In this document: piece after piece, positions 21,425 to 32,057 of the stretch
How positions within the stretch are numbered: the stretch's first letter is position 1
Layout: each line of letters starts with the position of its first letter
NCBI GenBank assembly: GCA_023213395.1
Contig: CM041465.1
Coordinates: 172,429,741-172,493,740 of the forward strand
Origin: Cycas panzhihuaensis
Lineage: Eukaryota; Cycadophyta
DNA length: 64,000 nt
Direction: 5' to 3'
Notes under the pieces: model-generated
Told to the model about the DNA's origin: nothing
What the model saw: only the letters and a program-made list of their open reading frames with translations
The model's database searches: none
Program-made: the position numbers and the translations under genes

Positions 21425-22095
21425 TGAAAGATGAATGGAGAAGATACAAGCACCAGAATCTATTGAAGAACTAGATAGGACATCAAAACATGAAGGACTA
21501 AACAGTTTAGATTAATGAAAATATGGAGTACAACACATGAAGATAATAGGGACGAGTACTGAACTTCAACTCAACCTATCATGAACACAGGTAGGAAGGA
21601 GAATTCATCTCAACACTTCACCTACAAGAGATACTACAGCAGTATAACTCTAACTCCAATACTTATGTTCTAAAACATGGAAAGTAGGACTCCTTATAAA
21701 GGAGATTGAACGATCAAGATCTAAACACATGTCACTGATCAACAATACAAGACAAATCTAATTAGAACTCTGCTTTCCTCAAAGATAAGGATGGTGACAA
21801 GTGGAGCCATCCAAAGTTGATTTTCCACAAAGCACACGTGGAAAGTGGAGCCATCCAATGTTGACTTTCCACAAAGCACATGTGGAGCCATCCTATGTTG
21901 ACTTTCCACAAAGCACATATGGAAAGTCGAGCCATCCAATGTTGACTTTCCATAAAGCACATGTGGAAAAGCCACAAAAGACAAAAGACAATTTTATAAT
22001 CAAACAAATGAACACTTTAGGATAAAGGCTTAAAGTGATAAAAATACAATTGTCCATGGTCAAGACTTGATGCTTAGGACATGAAAGTTTTAACA
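21425..22095 (-). repeat. 5' LTR of Copia K
   Basis: 671 bp on the plus strand from TGAAAGATGAATGG to TTTTAACA. Same family as the 536-bp solo LTR at 2305-2840; the 135-bp difference is mainly three extra copies of an internal repeat. Confidence 0.9.
21801..21969. repeat. Four-unit minisatellite inside the K LTR
   Basis: Units 21801-21844, 21845-21881, 21882-21925 and 21926-21969 (44, 37, 44 and 44 bp), each starting GTSGAGCCATCC and holding GTTGACTTTCCACAAAGCAC with small changes. Unit 2 lacks the last 7 bp. Confidence 0.92.
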
Positions 22096-22396
22096 ACTTG
22101 TAGGTAGTCTCATCTATACTACCAACACAAGGCCAGATATTGCACACTCTGTCGGCATTCTTGCAAGATTCATGACAAATCCTAAGCAGAATCACCGGCA
22201 ACTGCAATACGAGTGTTGGGGTACCTGAAGACGACCAACAAATATGGTCTGTTGTATGAACCCAATGCAAAATTTAAACTTTATGCATATACAGACTCAG
22301 ACTTTGTTGGAGATAAAGAGACAGGAAGATCTACGTCTGGATACGTAACATTTCTTGAAATAGCAAAAGGTGGCTCTTCCAAATATCACAGATAAC
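22096..22396 (+). pseudogene. Copia RT C-terminus and RNase H start, probably of J
   Basis: Reads TTNTRPDIAHSVGILARFM, NHRQLQYECWGYLKTTNKYGLLY, and AYTDSDFVGDKETGRSTSGYV, with the RNase H Asp in YTDSD. It ends at 22396, where minus-strand Copia C integrase starts. Frame is intact over about 95 codons. Confidence 0.85.
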
Positions 22397-23340
22397 TGAC
22401 ATCTGACTTTCTATTTATCCAGGTCTCTTCTAGAGTTTTTCCTTCAACAGTTTTTGTTGAGCTTCTATTAATGAGATAGACTAAAGTCTTGACCGCTTCA
22501 ACCCAGAAACTATTTGATATGCCTTTTCCTTTTAGCATGCTTCTTGCCATTTCTATAATTGTTATGTTTTACCTTTCAATGACTCCATTTGACTGAGGAG
22601 TGTAGGCTATTGTCAATAGTCTCTTGATCCTATCGACTTTGTAGTACTTGTAGAAACTGTTGGATGCGAATTTCCCGCCAATGTTAGTTCTTAGAATTTT
22701 GATTTTCTTTCCACTCTCATTTTCTACGAGCCCTAAAGTCCTTGCAGGTGTTGAAGGCCTCAAATTTGTTCTTGAGAAAGAATGCCCAAGCTTCTCTAGT
22801 GAGGTCATCAACGAATATGAGGAAGTATTTTGCTCCTCCAAGAGAGGCATTTTTCATGGGTCCACATAGGTCACTATGAACAATTTCTAGTTTGTTCATA
22901 GCTCTCCAAGATCCTTTTGGGAGTTGATATCTATGTTGTTTTCCTAACATGCAACCTTCACATATCCTTTTACTTCCTTCTATGTTTGGTAAACCATTTA
23001 TCAAGTTGTATTTTCCCAACTAAATCAGGATTTGTTAATTCAAATGGCCATACCTCAAATACATGATTTCATCCATAGGATTTTCACAACTTGCAATGTA
23101 GGCTTATAGAGTGAGAGTGGTTATGAACTTAGAGAGACTATTCTCCTCTTTTCCTTCAACAACAATTTTAAAGTTTTGCTTTTTGTCCCTACCCAAAGAT
23201 TTGTCATCTTCAAACTTAATTTTGAGTTGTTTCTTAGTCATTTGGGAGACTAAAATCAAATTCTTTTTAGACCAAGGGCATAAAGTACATATCCTACTTT
23301 CTTGATTTCTTTGTTTGTCATCCTCATGAGAATAACCCAT
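22397..23340 (-). pseudogene. Copia C integrase
   Basis: From right to left: KNLILVSQMTKKQLKI (after the protease), a HHCC zinc region (GLPNIEGSKRICEGCMLGKQHRYQLP), integrase core with HSDLCGPMKNASLGGAKYF, LIFVDDLTREAWAFFL, a frame change, ILRTNIGGKFASNSFY (second Asp replaced by Asn in RTN), AYTPQSNGVIER with the catalytic Glu present, MARSMLKGKGIS, and TWINRKSDVSYL at the J insertion edge. Stops and frame changes. Confidence 0.88.
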
Positions 23341-24000
23341 TTTCCTTTGGCGAGATGAATGGAGTTATCTCTGAGTTCAATAGTAATGCCTCATTGATGA
23401 TCTTCCATGTTTTCAAACCAATGCTTCTATGATGTTATGAGCTTGCATGCCCTTGAATCAATGTACCAATTATCTAATGAAGCACTTCTAGAGGCCACTA
23501 CAAGGGTGATTTCTTCTTTATTTTCTTTCTATTTAGTGGTGTTCCCAAAGTATCTCTTTTATAGGATGCCCCAAGCTTCATTTGGCATTGTCACATTCAA
23601 GATGTGAGTGAGTATATGATTAGCAACTAAAACAATAATTGCTACTACCGGAATTTTGTCTTTTCCTTTCACACTTCTTATCACATCAAAGTTAACTGAA
23701 GTTTGAGAAGTGCCATTTACTATTTCCATAGCATTTATAGCTATTAGTATGCTTCACATTTTTATTCCCCATGTGTTGTAATTCTCACCATTGAGATTGT
23801 CTTGGAGAATAAATAGTTGCCCTTTTTTAAAAAAAGAAATAGAGCTTGAGAAATTTCAAACATTAACACGATGAAGTACTCCTGGAAGATCACAAAATAG
23901 TAATCCTTTTTTAATCTTAAGAGAGCAGCTGAGAGCTTTCTAACAACTGGCAATCAAAAGAATAGATGATCGCTACAAAGTCTTACATAAGATAATGCAG
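23341..24000 (-). pseudogene. Copia C gag remnant and protease
   Basis: Reads TMPNEAWGILYKRYFGNTTK (capsid UBN2-like, about 23600-23540) followed closely by the protease WYIDSRACKLITS at about 23470-23430, where the usual DSGA reads DSRA. The zinc knuckle expected between them is not visible, so a piece is deleted. Further right, NGTSQTSVNFDVIRS is still gag-like. Confidence 0.7.
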
Positions 24001-24727
24001 GGATGACACCTTTGTTGGCTTTCAAAAAACAATCGACAAACTTGAATGACTCGGGACTAGGTATAATACTATTGTGTTTCGAGAACAGTAGCAAATCAAA
24101 GCAAGTGTGGTTCTCATCCTAGGGATGATCTTCCGAGCTCAAGAAGAGATGTGAGTAGAGGCGAACTTGGAGACAGAAGGATATCAAAACTAAGCAAAAC
24201 AATGATGAATATTGAGCATTGGTGAAGTCTAAGCGTTGAACGTTGGAGGCTGTCAAAGCTAACCGAACCAAAGACGAATGTTGAGCGATTGGCGAAATCT
24301 AATCTAAGTGCTAAACACTGAAGGATGACCATTGAGAAGGAGCTTACTCAAAGCACTAGCGATCAAATGTTGAGAGCAAGCCCGCGCTCAATAACACTTC
24401 ACGAACTATGATTGAAGTCACCCACACACTTTGAATACACTTGATTTGTCTTGGTAAGATGACGTCAAAGGAGATGAAGTCTCAAATAGAGATGTTCACT
24501 TCAGATGGTCCCAATTTGACTTGGTAGCGAGACTTCACAGATGATGGTGTCTATAATATGTCCAACTTAGGAACACTATTCTGGCACATGAAATGACAAG
24601 TACAAAAATAAAAGGAGTTGTCGCTTGCCAACAATGAAAGCCCTGGATTGCATATGTGAACTAAATGCCCTAAACGCCCCATACCTAATCCCTTCAAAAG
24701 CATGAAACAAAATAACACACAGCATAA
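24001..24727 (-). other. Copia C leader and gag N-terminus, not resolved
   Basis: Expected to hold gag start and leader. I cannot read a convincing gag; open stretches are short. No other feature seen. Confidence 0.5.
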
Positions 24728-24739
24728 GCTTCGATACCA
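24728..24739 (-). other. Primer-binding site of Copia C, diverged
   Basis: GCTTCGATACCA on the plus strand, i.e. TGGTATCGAAGC, directly at the LTR edge. Differs from TGGTATCAGAGC at two or three central bases. Confidence 0.7.
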
Positions 24740-24980
24740 TAAAGGATTTCTAACACAAAAAAAATTGAGTACACTAAATCTTCAGTGAAATGATTGCTTG
24801 TATGGATTGAATATGATGAATAATATGGTACGTAAATACAAAGAAGTCAAGATGGCATGAAAGGGAAGTGTCATCATGCAAAACATGCCATTAATATGGC
24901 TATAGCACAAAAAGTTTGTCTAGTGGTATATGAATAGAAAGTACAAGAATAAATAGAATGATGCCTTAATATCTCTAACA
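24740..24980 (-). repeat. 5' LTR of Copia C
   Basis: 241 bp; partner of 13918-14145; outer TG mutated to TA on the primer-binding-site side. Confidence 0.9.
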
Positions 24981-25122
24981 CTCAAGAGAACAAGGTTGAG
25001 GATAAAGTTATAGATGAAGGAATCTAAGCCATCCAAAGAAATAATACATGGGAGTTGATTGAGCTTCTCAAAGATAAATAACTACCCAAATACAATTAGT
25101 TGTTCAAAACAAAATTTAGACC
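24981..25122 (+). pseudogene. Copia B reverse transcriptase N-terminus
   Basis: Reads QENKVEDKVIDEG, NNTWELIELLKDK, LFKTKF, matching Copia C NICELTELLVGKHIVGCKWLFKTK. It ends with AGACC (25118-25122), the target duplication of Copia D. The reading continues at 32499. Confidence 0.85.
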
Positions 25123-25564
25123 TGTTAGGAATATTAATGTTAGCTTTATGTCACATGTTAATATTGTAATTGTAAGTTATTAAAGTTCATTTTATAAAGT
25201 TTATGTTAATTATTATTTATTACGTGAAGGTTGTTGAAATGAGCAACTGCCCATTTCAATGAACCTCTCATTCTTTAAATAGTCTCTCCTAGATTCTAGG
25301 AATTAGTTCCAGGAATCTAGGAGGCTGTCATAAGCCTGTCTGAAGGCTGGTTTCCATCCTAGTTTGGTATGTAGAGGGTATTTATGGCAAGCTTTTATGT
25401 AAAGGTTACGAGGCAATAAATTTTCAAATTTCAGAGGTGGTTTTTCTTCCCCAAAAGGGGTTTTCCACCTGCCAACAATGTGTACCTGTGCAATATCATT
25501 TCCTCACTATGCTTGCTCAAGTTTTTAGATGCTGTTGATATTGTACATGTTACCTATCATGACA
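25123..25564 (+). repeat. 5' LTR of Copia D
   Basis: Starts TGTTAGGAATATT and ends CCTATCATGACA. Confidence 0.95.
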
Positions 25565-25576
25565 TGGTATCAGAGC
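25565..25576 (+). other. Primer-binding site of Copia D
   Basis: TGGTATCAGAGC directly at the LTR end; initiator methionine tRNA type. Confidence 0.9.
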
Positions 25577-25669
25577 TAAATCAATCAGAATCAGAATTTA
25601 CATTTGTTGAAGATTGCAGCCTTCTTATTGCCTCTCCTTGATCATCCTCCTAATTTGAATCTTTTCAAG

Positions 25670-25915
25670 CACTATCATACTTGCATCATACAAATTCATG
25701 GTGGTAAAAATGGCAAATAACTTTCTCACTTTCAGTATCATCACCTAGAAAGTCACCCTTTGTCACCTCCTTGTATTCTCCATTGCCCTTCCTCTCTAAA
25801 GCTTGTCTTTTCTCAGCTTCTTTCTAAAGAGATGCAATTCTGTCTGCATAAAATTTTTCTAGTTTAGGATCATCCATTAGATCATCCAAATCAACTTCTT
25901 CATGAGCTGCACTCG
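25670..25915 (-). pseudogene. PLP3: Fragment of a phosducin-like protein 3 (thioredoxin-fold) host gene
   Basis: On the minus strand a single frame reads AAHEEVDLDDLMDDPKLEKF, ADRIASL, a TAG stop, KEAEKRQALERKGNGEYKEV, TKGDFLGDDTESEKVICHF and YHHEF, then TGA. This is the conserved central part of plant phosducin-like protein 3, a small cytosolic thioredoxin-fold protein that helps CCT chaperonin fold tubulin and actin. From family knowledge, the E-E-V-D-L-D-L-M-D-D-P block precedes the thioredoxin-like domain and SEKVICHFYH starts it. It lies antisense to Copia D, inside its leader. With two stops and no rest of the domain it is a captured or inserted dead fragment. Confidence 0.82.
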
Positions 25916-26600
25916 AAGTTTGGCGCCCTTCTTGTTCGATTCAGCGAGGAGGCAGGATTTGAAAGCTTAGGTGAAAAGAAGGGTCGATTCGTTAATATAA
26001 TAAAGGGAGAAATCATGTGGGCGGTGATATAAACAGGTTGTTCAATGCAACCAGTGGAAGTTAAAGCATTCAAGCGGGCAATGTAAGAAACCATGCGGGC
26101 AGGGTAAAAAATGAAAATGGGCCTAATTCCGTTCAGGATGATAATCAACCACAGTTTCGGTGTCCAATTGGCGTTCTGAACCACGAATACAAACAAGCAT
26201 GCTGCAATAAAAATCTGGCGAGAAGTGGATTAAATGGGGCAGATGGCAAAAATTTCCAGGCAGGCAATGCCCACAGCGAAAATTTCTGTGATGGAAATAG
26301 CCAAAACGAATATCCATTAATGTAGGAGCACAGTGAAAATTTCTATGCAAGTAACGGCCAGTACAAATTTCTATTGAAAAATGGGCAAAGTGAAAATTTA
26401 TGTGCAGGTAACAACCAGAAGGAATTTCCATTGAAGAACTCGCAACACTTTCGTTGAGACGAGGAACCTTCAACGCTTTCGTTGAGTCGAATATGCCTCC
26501 CTTAGCCGCCGCCTCCATTGAGTCGAAGATTGCAGAGTGAAAGCCCTCGCCACCATGGAGAACTCGAACTAGGTAGGGTTTCACTATCCCTCCCCCCCCT
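25916..26600 (-). other. Possible 5' flank of the captured PLP3 fragment
   Basis: Directly upstream of the PLP3-like reading, on the minus strand; a neighbouring frame reads LLAESNKKGAKLR, which could be the preceding PLP3 residues after a frameshift. Between about 26150 and 26450 a loose repeat of GAAAATTTCTRTG-like units is seen, about every 45-50 bp. A minus-strand open stretch at 26584-26123 runs across it and is probably not a gene. G+C is higher than in the surrounding leader. Confidence 0.45.
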
Positions 26601-27830
26601 CAGACCCCAAATAAAATCAAAAACATTTCAATTTTTTTTTTTTTTCAATACAAAAAACAATTTTATTTCATTAATAAATCCGTCGGGTCCCTCCTTTAAA
26701 ACTCCCCTTATTATATTAAACATTTAATATTTTGAAAGGAGCTTCATATAATGTAACACATTTGCATGCCACCTTTATTTATCAATTCCAAAAATATAAT
26801 TCAAAACGAATGTTTATAGACCTATTACTTAGAAATATATTGCTTAAAGCAGGCCTTGACAATGTTTTGTAATAGCAATATAAATGAACACTAAATGTGA
26901 CTCGATCCATACAAAATGTCAAGAGTGTTGTACAATTATTTGGTAATAAATGACTAATATGTGGTTACAAGACAAAATAAGTCTATATTAGGCCTCACTT
27001 ACATTTATGTTCAATCATGTATGGTTTCTTCATCCATGGTGTTATTAGGATTTTTCCTCAATGATCTTGATGTGATGGACTAACATAAGATAGGAATGCA
27101 TCCATTATTGAGTCATAAACGTTCTCTTGAACTACATGATAAGACATGATAAATTGAATTAGGGAAGGAATCATTGGATGCCCAAAGTTATTAAATAGGT
27201 CTTGAATGGGCATGACTAAGATATGCTAGAGAGGATTTATATAAACATTCAATCTTTTGAATGGAGCTCCATCCTTATAAATCATATTCTTTAGGTCTAA
27301 TCACTAGGTAAACTTGATATGCATCTATTGTACACACTGGAGGGGCTTCATTTCATCACTTAGTAAAAATTTATCTAGTACTTCTTCTATCCTTATCTCT
27401 AAGTCATCTTGAGTAAGCAACTCCTTCCCCTCCTCTAAAGGAGAACTATTTAAAATTTTCTTTTTGTCATTAAATAGATAAGTAAAGGGTAATTAGTCTG
27501 CATAACACCCTTATTATTATTTTGTTTAATATTTGAACAAGTAACTTATTTTTCAAATATATTTCTTTAAATAATAAGGGGGGGCTATTAACATTTTTTT
27601 CAGAAAAGGGGAAAATTTAATTCTTTTTCTTTCTAGGGGAAGGGTATCCAAACAAACTTAATAACAATGATTTTCAGTTACTTATCATTCGATTAAACAT
27701 GTTTGTAAAATGTTAATAGGATTACTTTGATGTTTAGTAATTTTTTATGTGACTTTTATCACCTATACTTCTTCATCTAGATTCTCCAAATTTATTAAAT
27801 TCAAACAGACTTCTAATCAACGTTTACAAT
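26601..27830 (+). other. AT-rich part of the Copia D leader
   Basis: No coding recognised on either strand. Contains a T run (about 26632-26645). Either leader or part of a larger inserted host segment. Confidence 0.45.
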
Positions 27831-27837
27831 TCCCAAT

Positions 27838-28740
27838 ATGGCACTAATGCCAAGGACAACCACCTGCATTCTGATTCCAGTTTTAAACGACTATGCCAAC
27901 TGGAGGAATCGCATTTCCCATCAGCTTAAACAATAGAAGATATGGCGATATGTAACAGGTGAATTCAAAAAACTAAAAGACACAACTTCAGAAAGCCATA
28001 TGGTATATTTGATGAACTCTGATGCAGCCCTAGGCACCATCCTGACGTCACTCTCACCAGAAATTAGTCGGCAGTTCTCTGATACAGACGATCTAGCCAC
28101 TATCTGAAATACTCTCAAGGAGAAATATGATAAGGTCGACATACAACAATTGGTGTCCTAGAACAGCAATTGTATGACCTTAATTATGATGATTTTTCCA
28201 AAGTCAAACTTTTTATCCAAAATTCAACTAATTAATAAAGATCTAGGCAATTGTATTAAAACTACAATTAAAGTAGGTGATGTAGAACAAATAGTCACAC
28301 ATGCTAAAGACGACGATACGCTCGTTCGTCTTGCGATAAACAAACTACCAAAACATTTTAATCTTTTCAAGACTGCCAGACAACAAGTTGTTAATCCTCC
28401 GATAACTTTTAATCAGTTGACAAACCAACTGATAGAACATCAAACGATATTAATTCAAACAGGTAAATTGAAAAATCCTTTTCAAGCTTTCTTTTCTAAA
28501 TCTAAGCCTCAAAATAAAACTAAACATCAAAACAACTTTAATAGTAATCCAAAATTCTTAAAACCTCATAGAGGTCCACCTCCTAGTTCTCAAAACAATA
28601 CTAAGTATTCTGGTCCACCTAAATATCAGAATACTTCCAAACAGTCTCTTCCAAAACGGAACATTATTAATCCTTCTTAGAACATTAGTTGTGCCTACTG
28701 CCATAAAAAAGGCCACACTATTGACGTCTACAGAAGTAGA
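27838..28740 (+). pseudogene. Copia D gag with zinc knuckle
   Basis: Starts about MALMPRTTTC, then DYANWRNRISHQL, LMNSDAALGTILTSLSPEIS, a stop, NTLKEKYDKVD; after a frame change INKDLGNCIKTTIKVGD, DDTLVRLAINKLPKHF, PPITFNQLTNQLIEHQ (28174-28680), a Gln/Asn/Lys-rich tail, a stop, and the knuckle CAYCHKKGHTIDVY in which the last Cys is Tyr. Retrotransposon capsid; not translatable as one product. Confidence 0.87.
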
Positions 28741-30480
28741 ATAGCTTGAGAAGCCTGGAAAGCTTCCAAGGGATTGCAATCCAGACCACAAACTTGACCA
28801 CAAACTCATAATCGTTCTTTAACGGCAACAACTTCTGCATTTGTTGCTCCATTTAATCAATCACCTCAATGGAATCTCGACTCTGGTGCTTCCCATCGCA
28901 TGACAGGACACCAGGAGAATTTATCCACTTATCAATCCTATACTAACTCTAAAGAAGAGATTTCTTTTGGGAGTGGATCCCAACTTAAAATGAAAGGATC
29001 AGGGGATGTTACTCTAGAAGATGGTTCAATCAAGGAGGTATTCTACGTGCCTGGTTTGTTACCAAACCTTCTCTCTGTTTACCAAATCTGTCAAAAACAC
29101 CTTGTTGTCGAATTTTGGAAAGACAAGTTCATTATTAAAGAACCATTAAACAAATTCAAATCTATTGCCTCTAAACCTGTTGATCATAAAATAGGTCTCT
29201 ATAGCTTAACTAGTTTACAAAATACTAAAACAAAGTCCTTTAGTGCCTTTATAGCCAAATCTGACCCAGTCAGTAAATTATGGCATACACGATTCAGCCA
29301 TACTAGTTATGGCAAACTTTAGTACCTAAAAAGACATGACACGGTTCATGGTCTTCTACCTTTAACTACTATCTATGGTGTTTGCACAATCTGCGTAACA
29401 GGTAAGCAACACATTGATCCCTTTCCACATCAGACTCAATTCAGAGCGAAAGTTCCACTTGAACTTATTCACTCTGATATATATGGACCGTTTCATGTAA
29501 CTTCATATTCTAGCTATCGTTATTTTGTCACGTTTATTGATGATTTTTCGAAAAAATCTTGGGTGTACACACTCAAGACTCGTAATCAAGTGTTTGATAT
29601 CTTCACTAAATTCAAAACACTTGTCGAAAATCAATCAAACTCGAAGATTAAAATTTTCAGATCTGATAATGCAAAATAATACCTAAGTGGAAAGTTTACT
29701 TCCTTTTGTAAGAAACACGAAATTCAATTCCAACACTCTGTTGCCTATACCCCTCAGCAAAACAATGTTACTGAATGCAAAAATCGTACTCTTGTCGAAA
29801 TAATTCGATGTATCCTACATGCAAAGAGTCTTGACTTAAAGTTGTGGGCAGAAGCAATTGCCCACTCCAACTATCTTTTAAACTGTTTATCTAGTAAATC
29901 TTTACAAAACGTTACGCCAGAACAAAAACGGTCTAGTCGTAAACCTTCAGTTAAACATCTTAAAATCTTTGGAAGTATCGCATGGGGACACGTTCCCAAA
30001 GAAAAATGCAAGAAACTTGATCCTAAAAGTCATAAATACATCTTTGTTGGATACAGCGAAGAGAGCAAAGCTTACAGACTTTTGGATCCAGTCACGCATA
30101 AAATATCAATTTTGCATGATGTAATATTTGACGAAGAAGGATCCTCTTCAACCTCCACTTATGTAGAACTTCCTATTGAGAATCTGTTAACCAACAACTT
30201 TTTGGTTGACTCCTCTGAAAAACAAGTTGACCCTAAGACTATAGAATCCTTATCCACACAAGTCCAGAATTGGACTCTATCTGAACCAACCGCAATAGAT
30301 CCTTCTTCTCAAGCTAGTTCTTCATCTCAACCATTGACTACAGAAACAGTCACAAACAAATAACCTGTATGGGCAAAGAAAACACTATCTGATGCTGGAT
30401 CTGATGTAGGAAATCCTTCAGATACCAACAGAACTCGCGCTCAAAAATTACATGCTAACTATGCATTAATAGTAAAAATA
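28741..30480 (+). pseudogene. Copia D protease and integrase
   Basis: Protease active site WNLDSGASHRMTG (about 28872-28910) intact, then FGSGSQLKMKGSGDVTLEDGS, VFYVPGLLPNLLSVYQI; GAG-pre-integrase LWHTRFSHTSYGKL, stop, VCTICVTGKQHIDPF; integrase HSDIYGPFHVT, FVTFIDDFSKKSWVY, FRSDNAK followed by a stop where GGE is expected, YTPQQNNVTECKNRTL (catalytic Glu kept), then a 173-codon open stretch (29842-30363) with KHLKIFGSIAWGHVPKEK and the Ser-rich linker. Several stops. Confidence 0.9.
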
Positions 30481-31250
30481 ATGGCTAGCAATGATCCCAA
30501 AACCTTTAAACAAGCAAGCAACAATCCCATATGGCAGCAAGCCATGCAAATTGAAATTGATGCTTTAAACAAGAATTCAACTTGGGACCTTGTTCCACTT
30601 CTACCAAAGAAAAATATAATTTATTGTAAATGGGTTTATCGAACCAAATACAATTCAACAGGCATTGTTGAAAAGCATAAAGCTCGCCTAGTTGCGAAAG
30701 GATTCTCTCAAATTGAAAGTATAAACTATAATGAAACCTTTGCCCCTATTGCAAAGATGAATACTATTAAAACTATTATTGCTCTAGCAGTCAAATTCAG
30801 CCGGGAAATCCATCAAATGGATGTCAAGAGTGCATTTCTAAACGGTGACCTCGTTTTATTAATAACCCTAACTTAGTTTGTAAACTAAAGAAATCCATCT
30901 ATGCATTAAAGAAAGTTCCTCGAGCTTGGTACACAAAAGTAGATAATTATCTTACTCAAAAAGTATACACTAGATGTATCAGTGATCCAAATCTCTATTT
31001 CAAACGTGAAAACGAGAATCTTACCATATTAATCATGTATGTCAATGATATCATCATCGTAGGATCTTCAAACAATAACATTCATCAACTAAAAGCAACC
31101 TTGATGAATAAATTTGAAATGACCGATCTAGGTCTTCTACACTATTTTCTCGGATTACAAATTTACCAACATGATTTAAAAATAACCATATCTCAACCAA
31201 ATATATTTTAGACCTAATCAAACGGTTTAACATGAGAAATGCTAAATCAA
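30481..31250 (+). pseudogene. Copia D reverse transcriptase
   Basis: Opens with MASNDPKTFKQASNNPIWQQ, NKNSTWDLVPLLPKKNIIYCKW, ARLVAKGFSQIESINYNETFAPIAK, HQMDVKSAFLNGDL; a frame change at about 30850; then SIYALKKVPRAWYTK-type sequence and the active site reading MYVNDIIIVG at about 31036, where the first Asp of YVDD is Asn (a G-to-A change). FEMTDLGLLHYFLGLQI follows. Inactive. Confidence 0.88.
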
Positions 31251-32003
31251 TTTCTAATCCTCTCTAGTCATGAGTAAAATTATCTACTGATTGTTCCACA
31301 CCCTTGTGTGATCCAACTTTATATAGGCAACTTATTGGCAGCTTTATTTACTTAACGTATACTCGATTAGATATATCTTATGATGTTGCTTTATGTTCGC
31401 GATATATGCAAAAACTACATGAATCACACTGGAAAGCTGCTAAACATATTCTTCGATATCTTCAAAATAGTATTTTTTATGGTCTAACTTATAATTCTTG
31501 CAGTAATCCTCTATCCTTAACAGGGTATACTGATTCAGATTGGGCAGGCGACTCAAATGACTGTAAGTCAACAGCAAGTTATGTTTTTTTTCTAAATTTC
31601 TCACCTATCACATCGTCTAGTAAAAAAACGCAGGATCTAGCTCTATCAATAACCGAAACTGAATATCGAGTACTCGTTGAAGCAAGCAAAGAAGCACTTT
31701 GGATCAAATCTCTCTTAAATGAAATTGGTCTATTTCCTAACTCTTCTATAGAACTTAAAGTTGATAATCAAGGTGTTATTGCTATTGTTACCAATCTAGT
31801 TGCTCATTCTAAAACTAAACACATAGAATTGCATCAACATTTTATTCGTAATCTTGTTACTGATAATATTATTCATTTGTCTTATTGTCCTACAGATCCA
31901 CAGGTTGCTGATATCCTTACAAAATTATTGATTGAAGTCAAGTTTTTAAACTTGCGAGATTTGTTAAAGATAAAAGAAGTCTCCATCAAAGGGGGATCAA
32001 CAT
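31251..32003 (+). pseudogene. Copia D RT connection and RNase H
   Basis: 233 open codons (31304-32005): CDPTLYRQLIGSFIYLTYTRLD, YMQKLHESHWKAAKHILRYL, then RNase H with GYTDSDWAGDSNDCKSTASY, ITETEYRVLVEASKEALWI, LKVDNQGVIAIV, SKTKHIELHQHFIRNLV and ADILTKLL. RNase H catalytic residues D (YTDSD), E (TETEY) and D (VDNQ) are present. Longest clean coding stretch of D. Confidence 0.92.
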
Positions 32004-32057
32004 GATGAAGATCTTCTTTATCTTCTATATTGTATGAAAACTAACATTAAAGGCGGA

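Larger units (their letters stand above)
19701..22095 (-). mobile_element. Copia LTR retrotransposon K, only 5' LTR, leader and gag left
   Basis: Minus-strand Copia with 5' LTR (21425-22095), primer-binding site (21410-21421), leader and N-terminal gag (20180-19705). Everything after mid-gag is gone. Flanked on both sides by plus-strand Copia J sequence, which fits insertion of K in J followed by one deletion that removed K pol, the K 3' LTR and J integrase-RT. Confidence 0.82.
16168..22396 (+). mobile_element. Copia LTR retrotransposon J, 3'-truncated, hosting K
   Basis: Plus-strand Copia inserted in the integrase of C. It has a 5' LTR (16168-16450), primer-binding site (16453-16464), a long leader, gag (18349-19553) and protease start (to about 19700). 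A plus-strand RT/RNase H piece at 22096-22396, beyond Copia K, is probably its continuation. The 3' LTR is missing: Copia C integrase resumes directly at 22397. The assignment of the right piece to J is inferred from orientation and position only. Confidence 0.75.
13918..24980 (-). mobile_element. Copia LTR retrotransposon C, hosting J and K
   Basis: Minus-strand Copia with LTRs 13918-14145 and 24740-24980. Flanks read CTTGA (13913-13917) and CTCAA (24981-24985), a 5-bp target duplication with two transition differences. Primer-binding site 24728-24739; polypyrimidine run after the 3' LTR (14146-14165). Internal order on the minus strand: gag remnant, protease, integrase (23340-22397), [J and K], integrase end and linker (16167-15720), RT-RNase H (15710-14150). 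Confidence 0.9.

Noticed and set aside
21801-21969. Independent satellite or CRISPR array
   Set aside because: Units are head to tail inside an LTR with one unit in the family relative; it is a local minisatellite.
26123-26584. 153-codon minus-strand stretch as a cysteine/histidine-rich protein
   Set aside because: The Cys/His pattern follows a degenerate DNA repeat, and the reading overlaps the flank of a dead PLP3 fragment.
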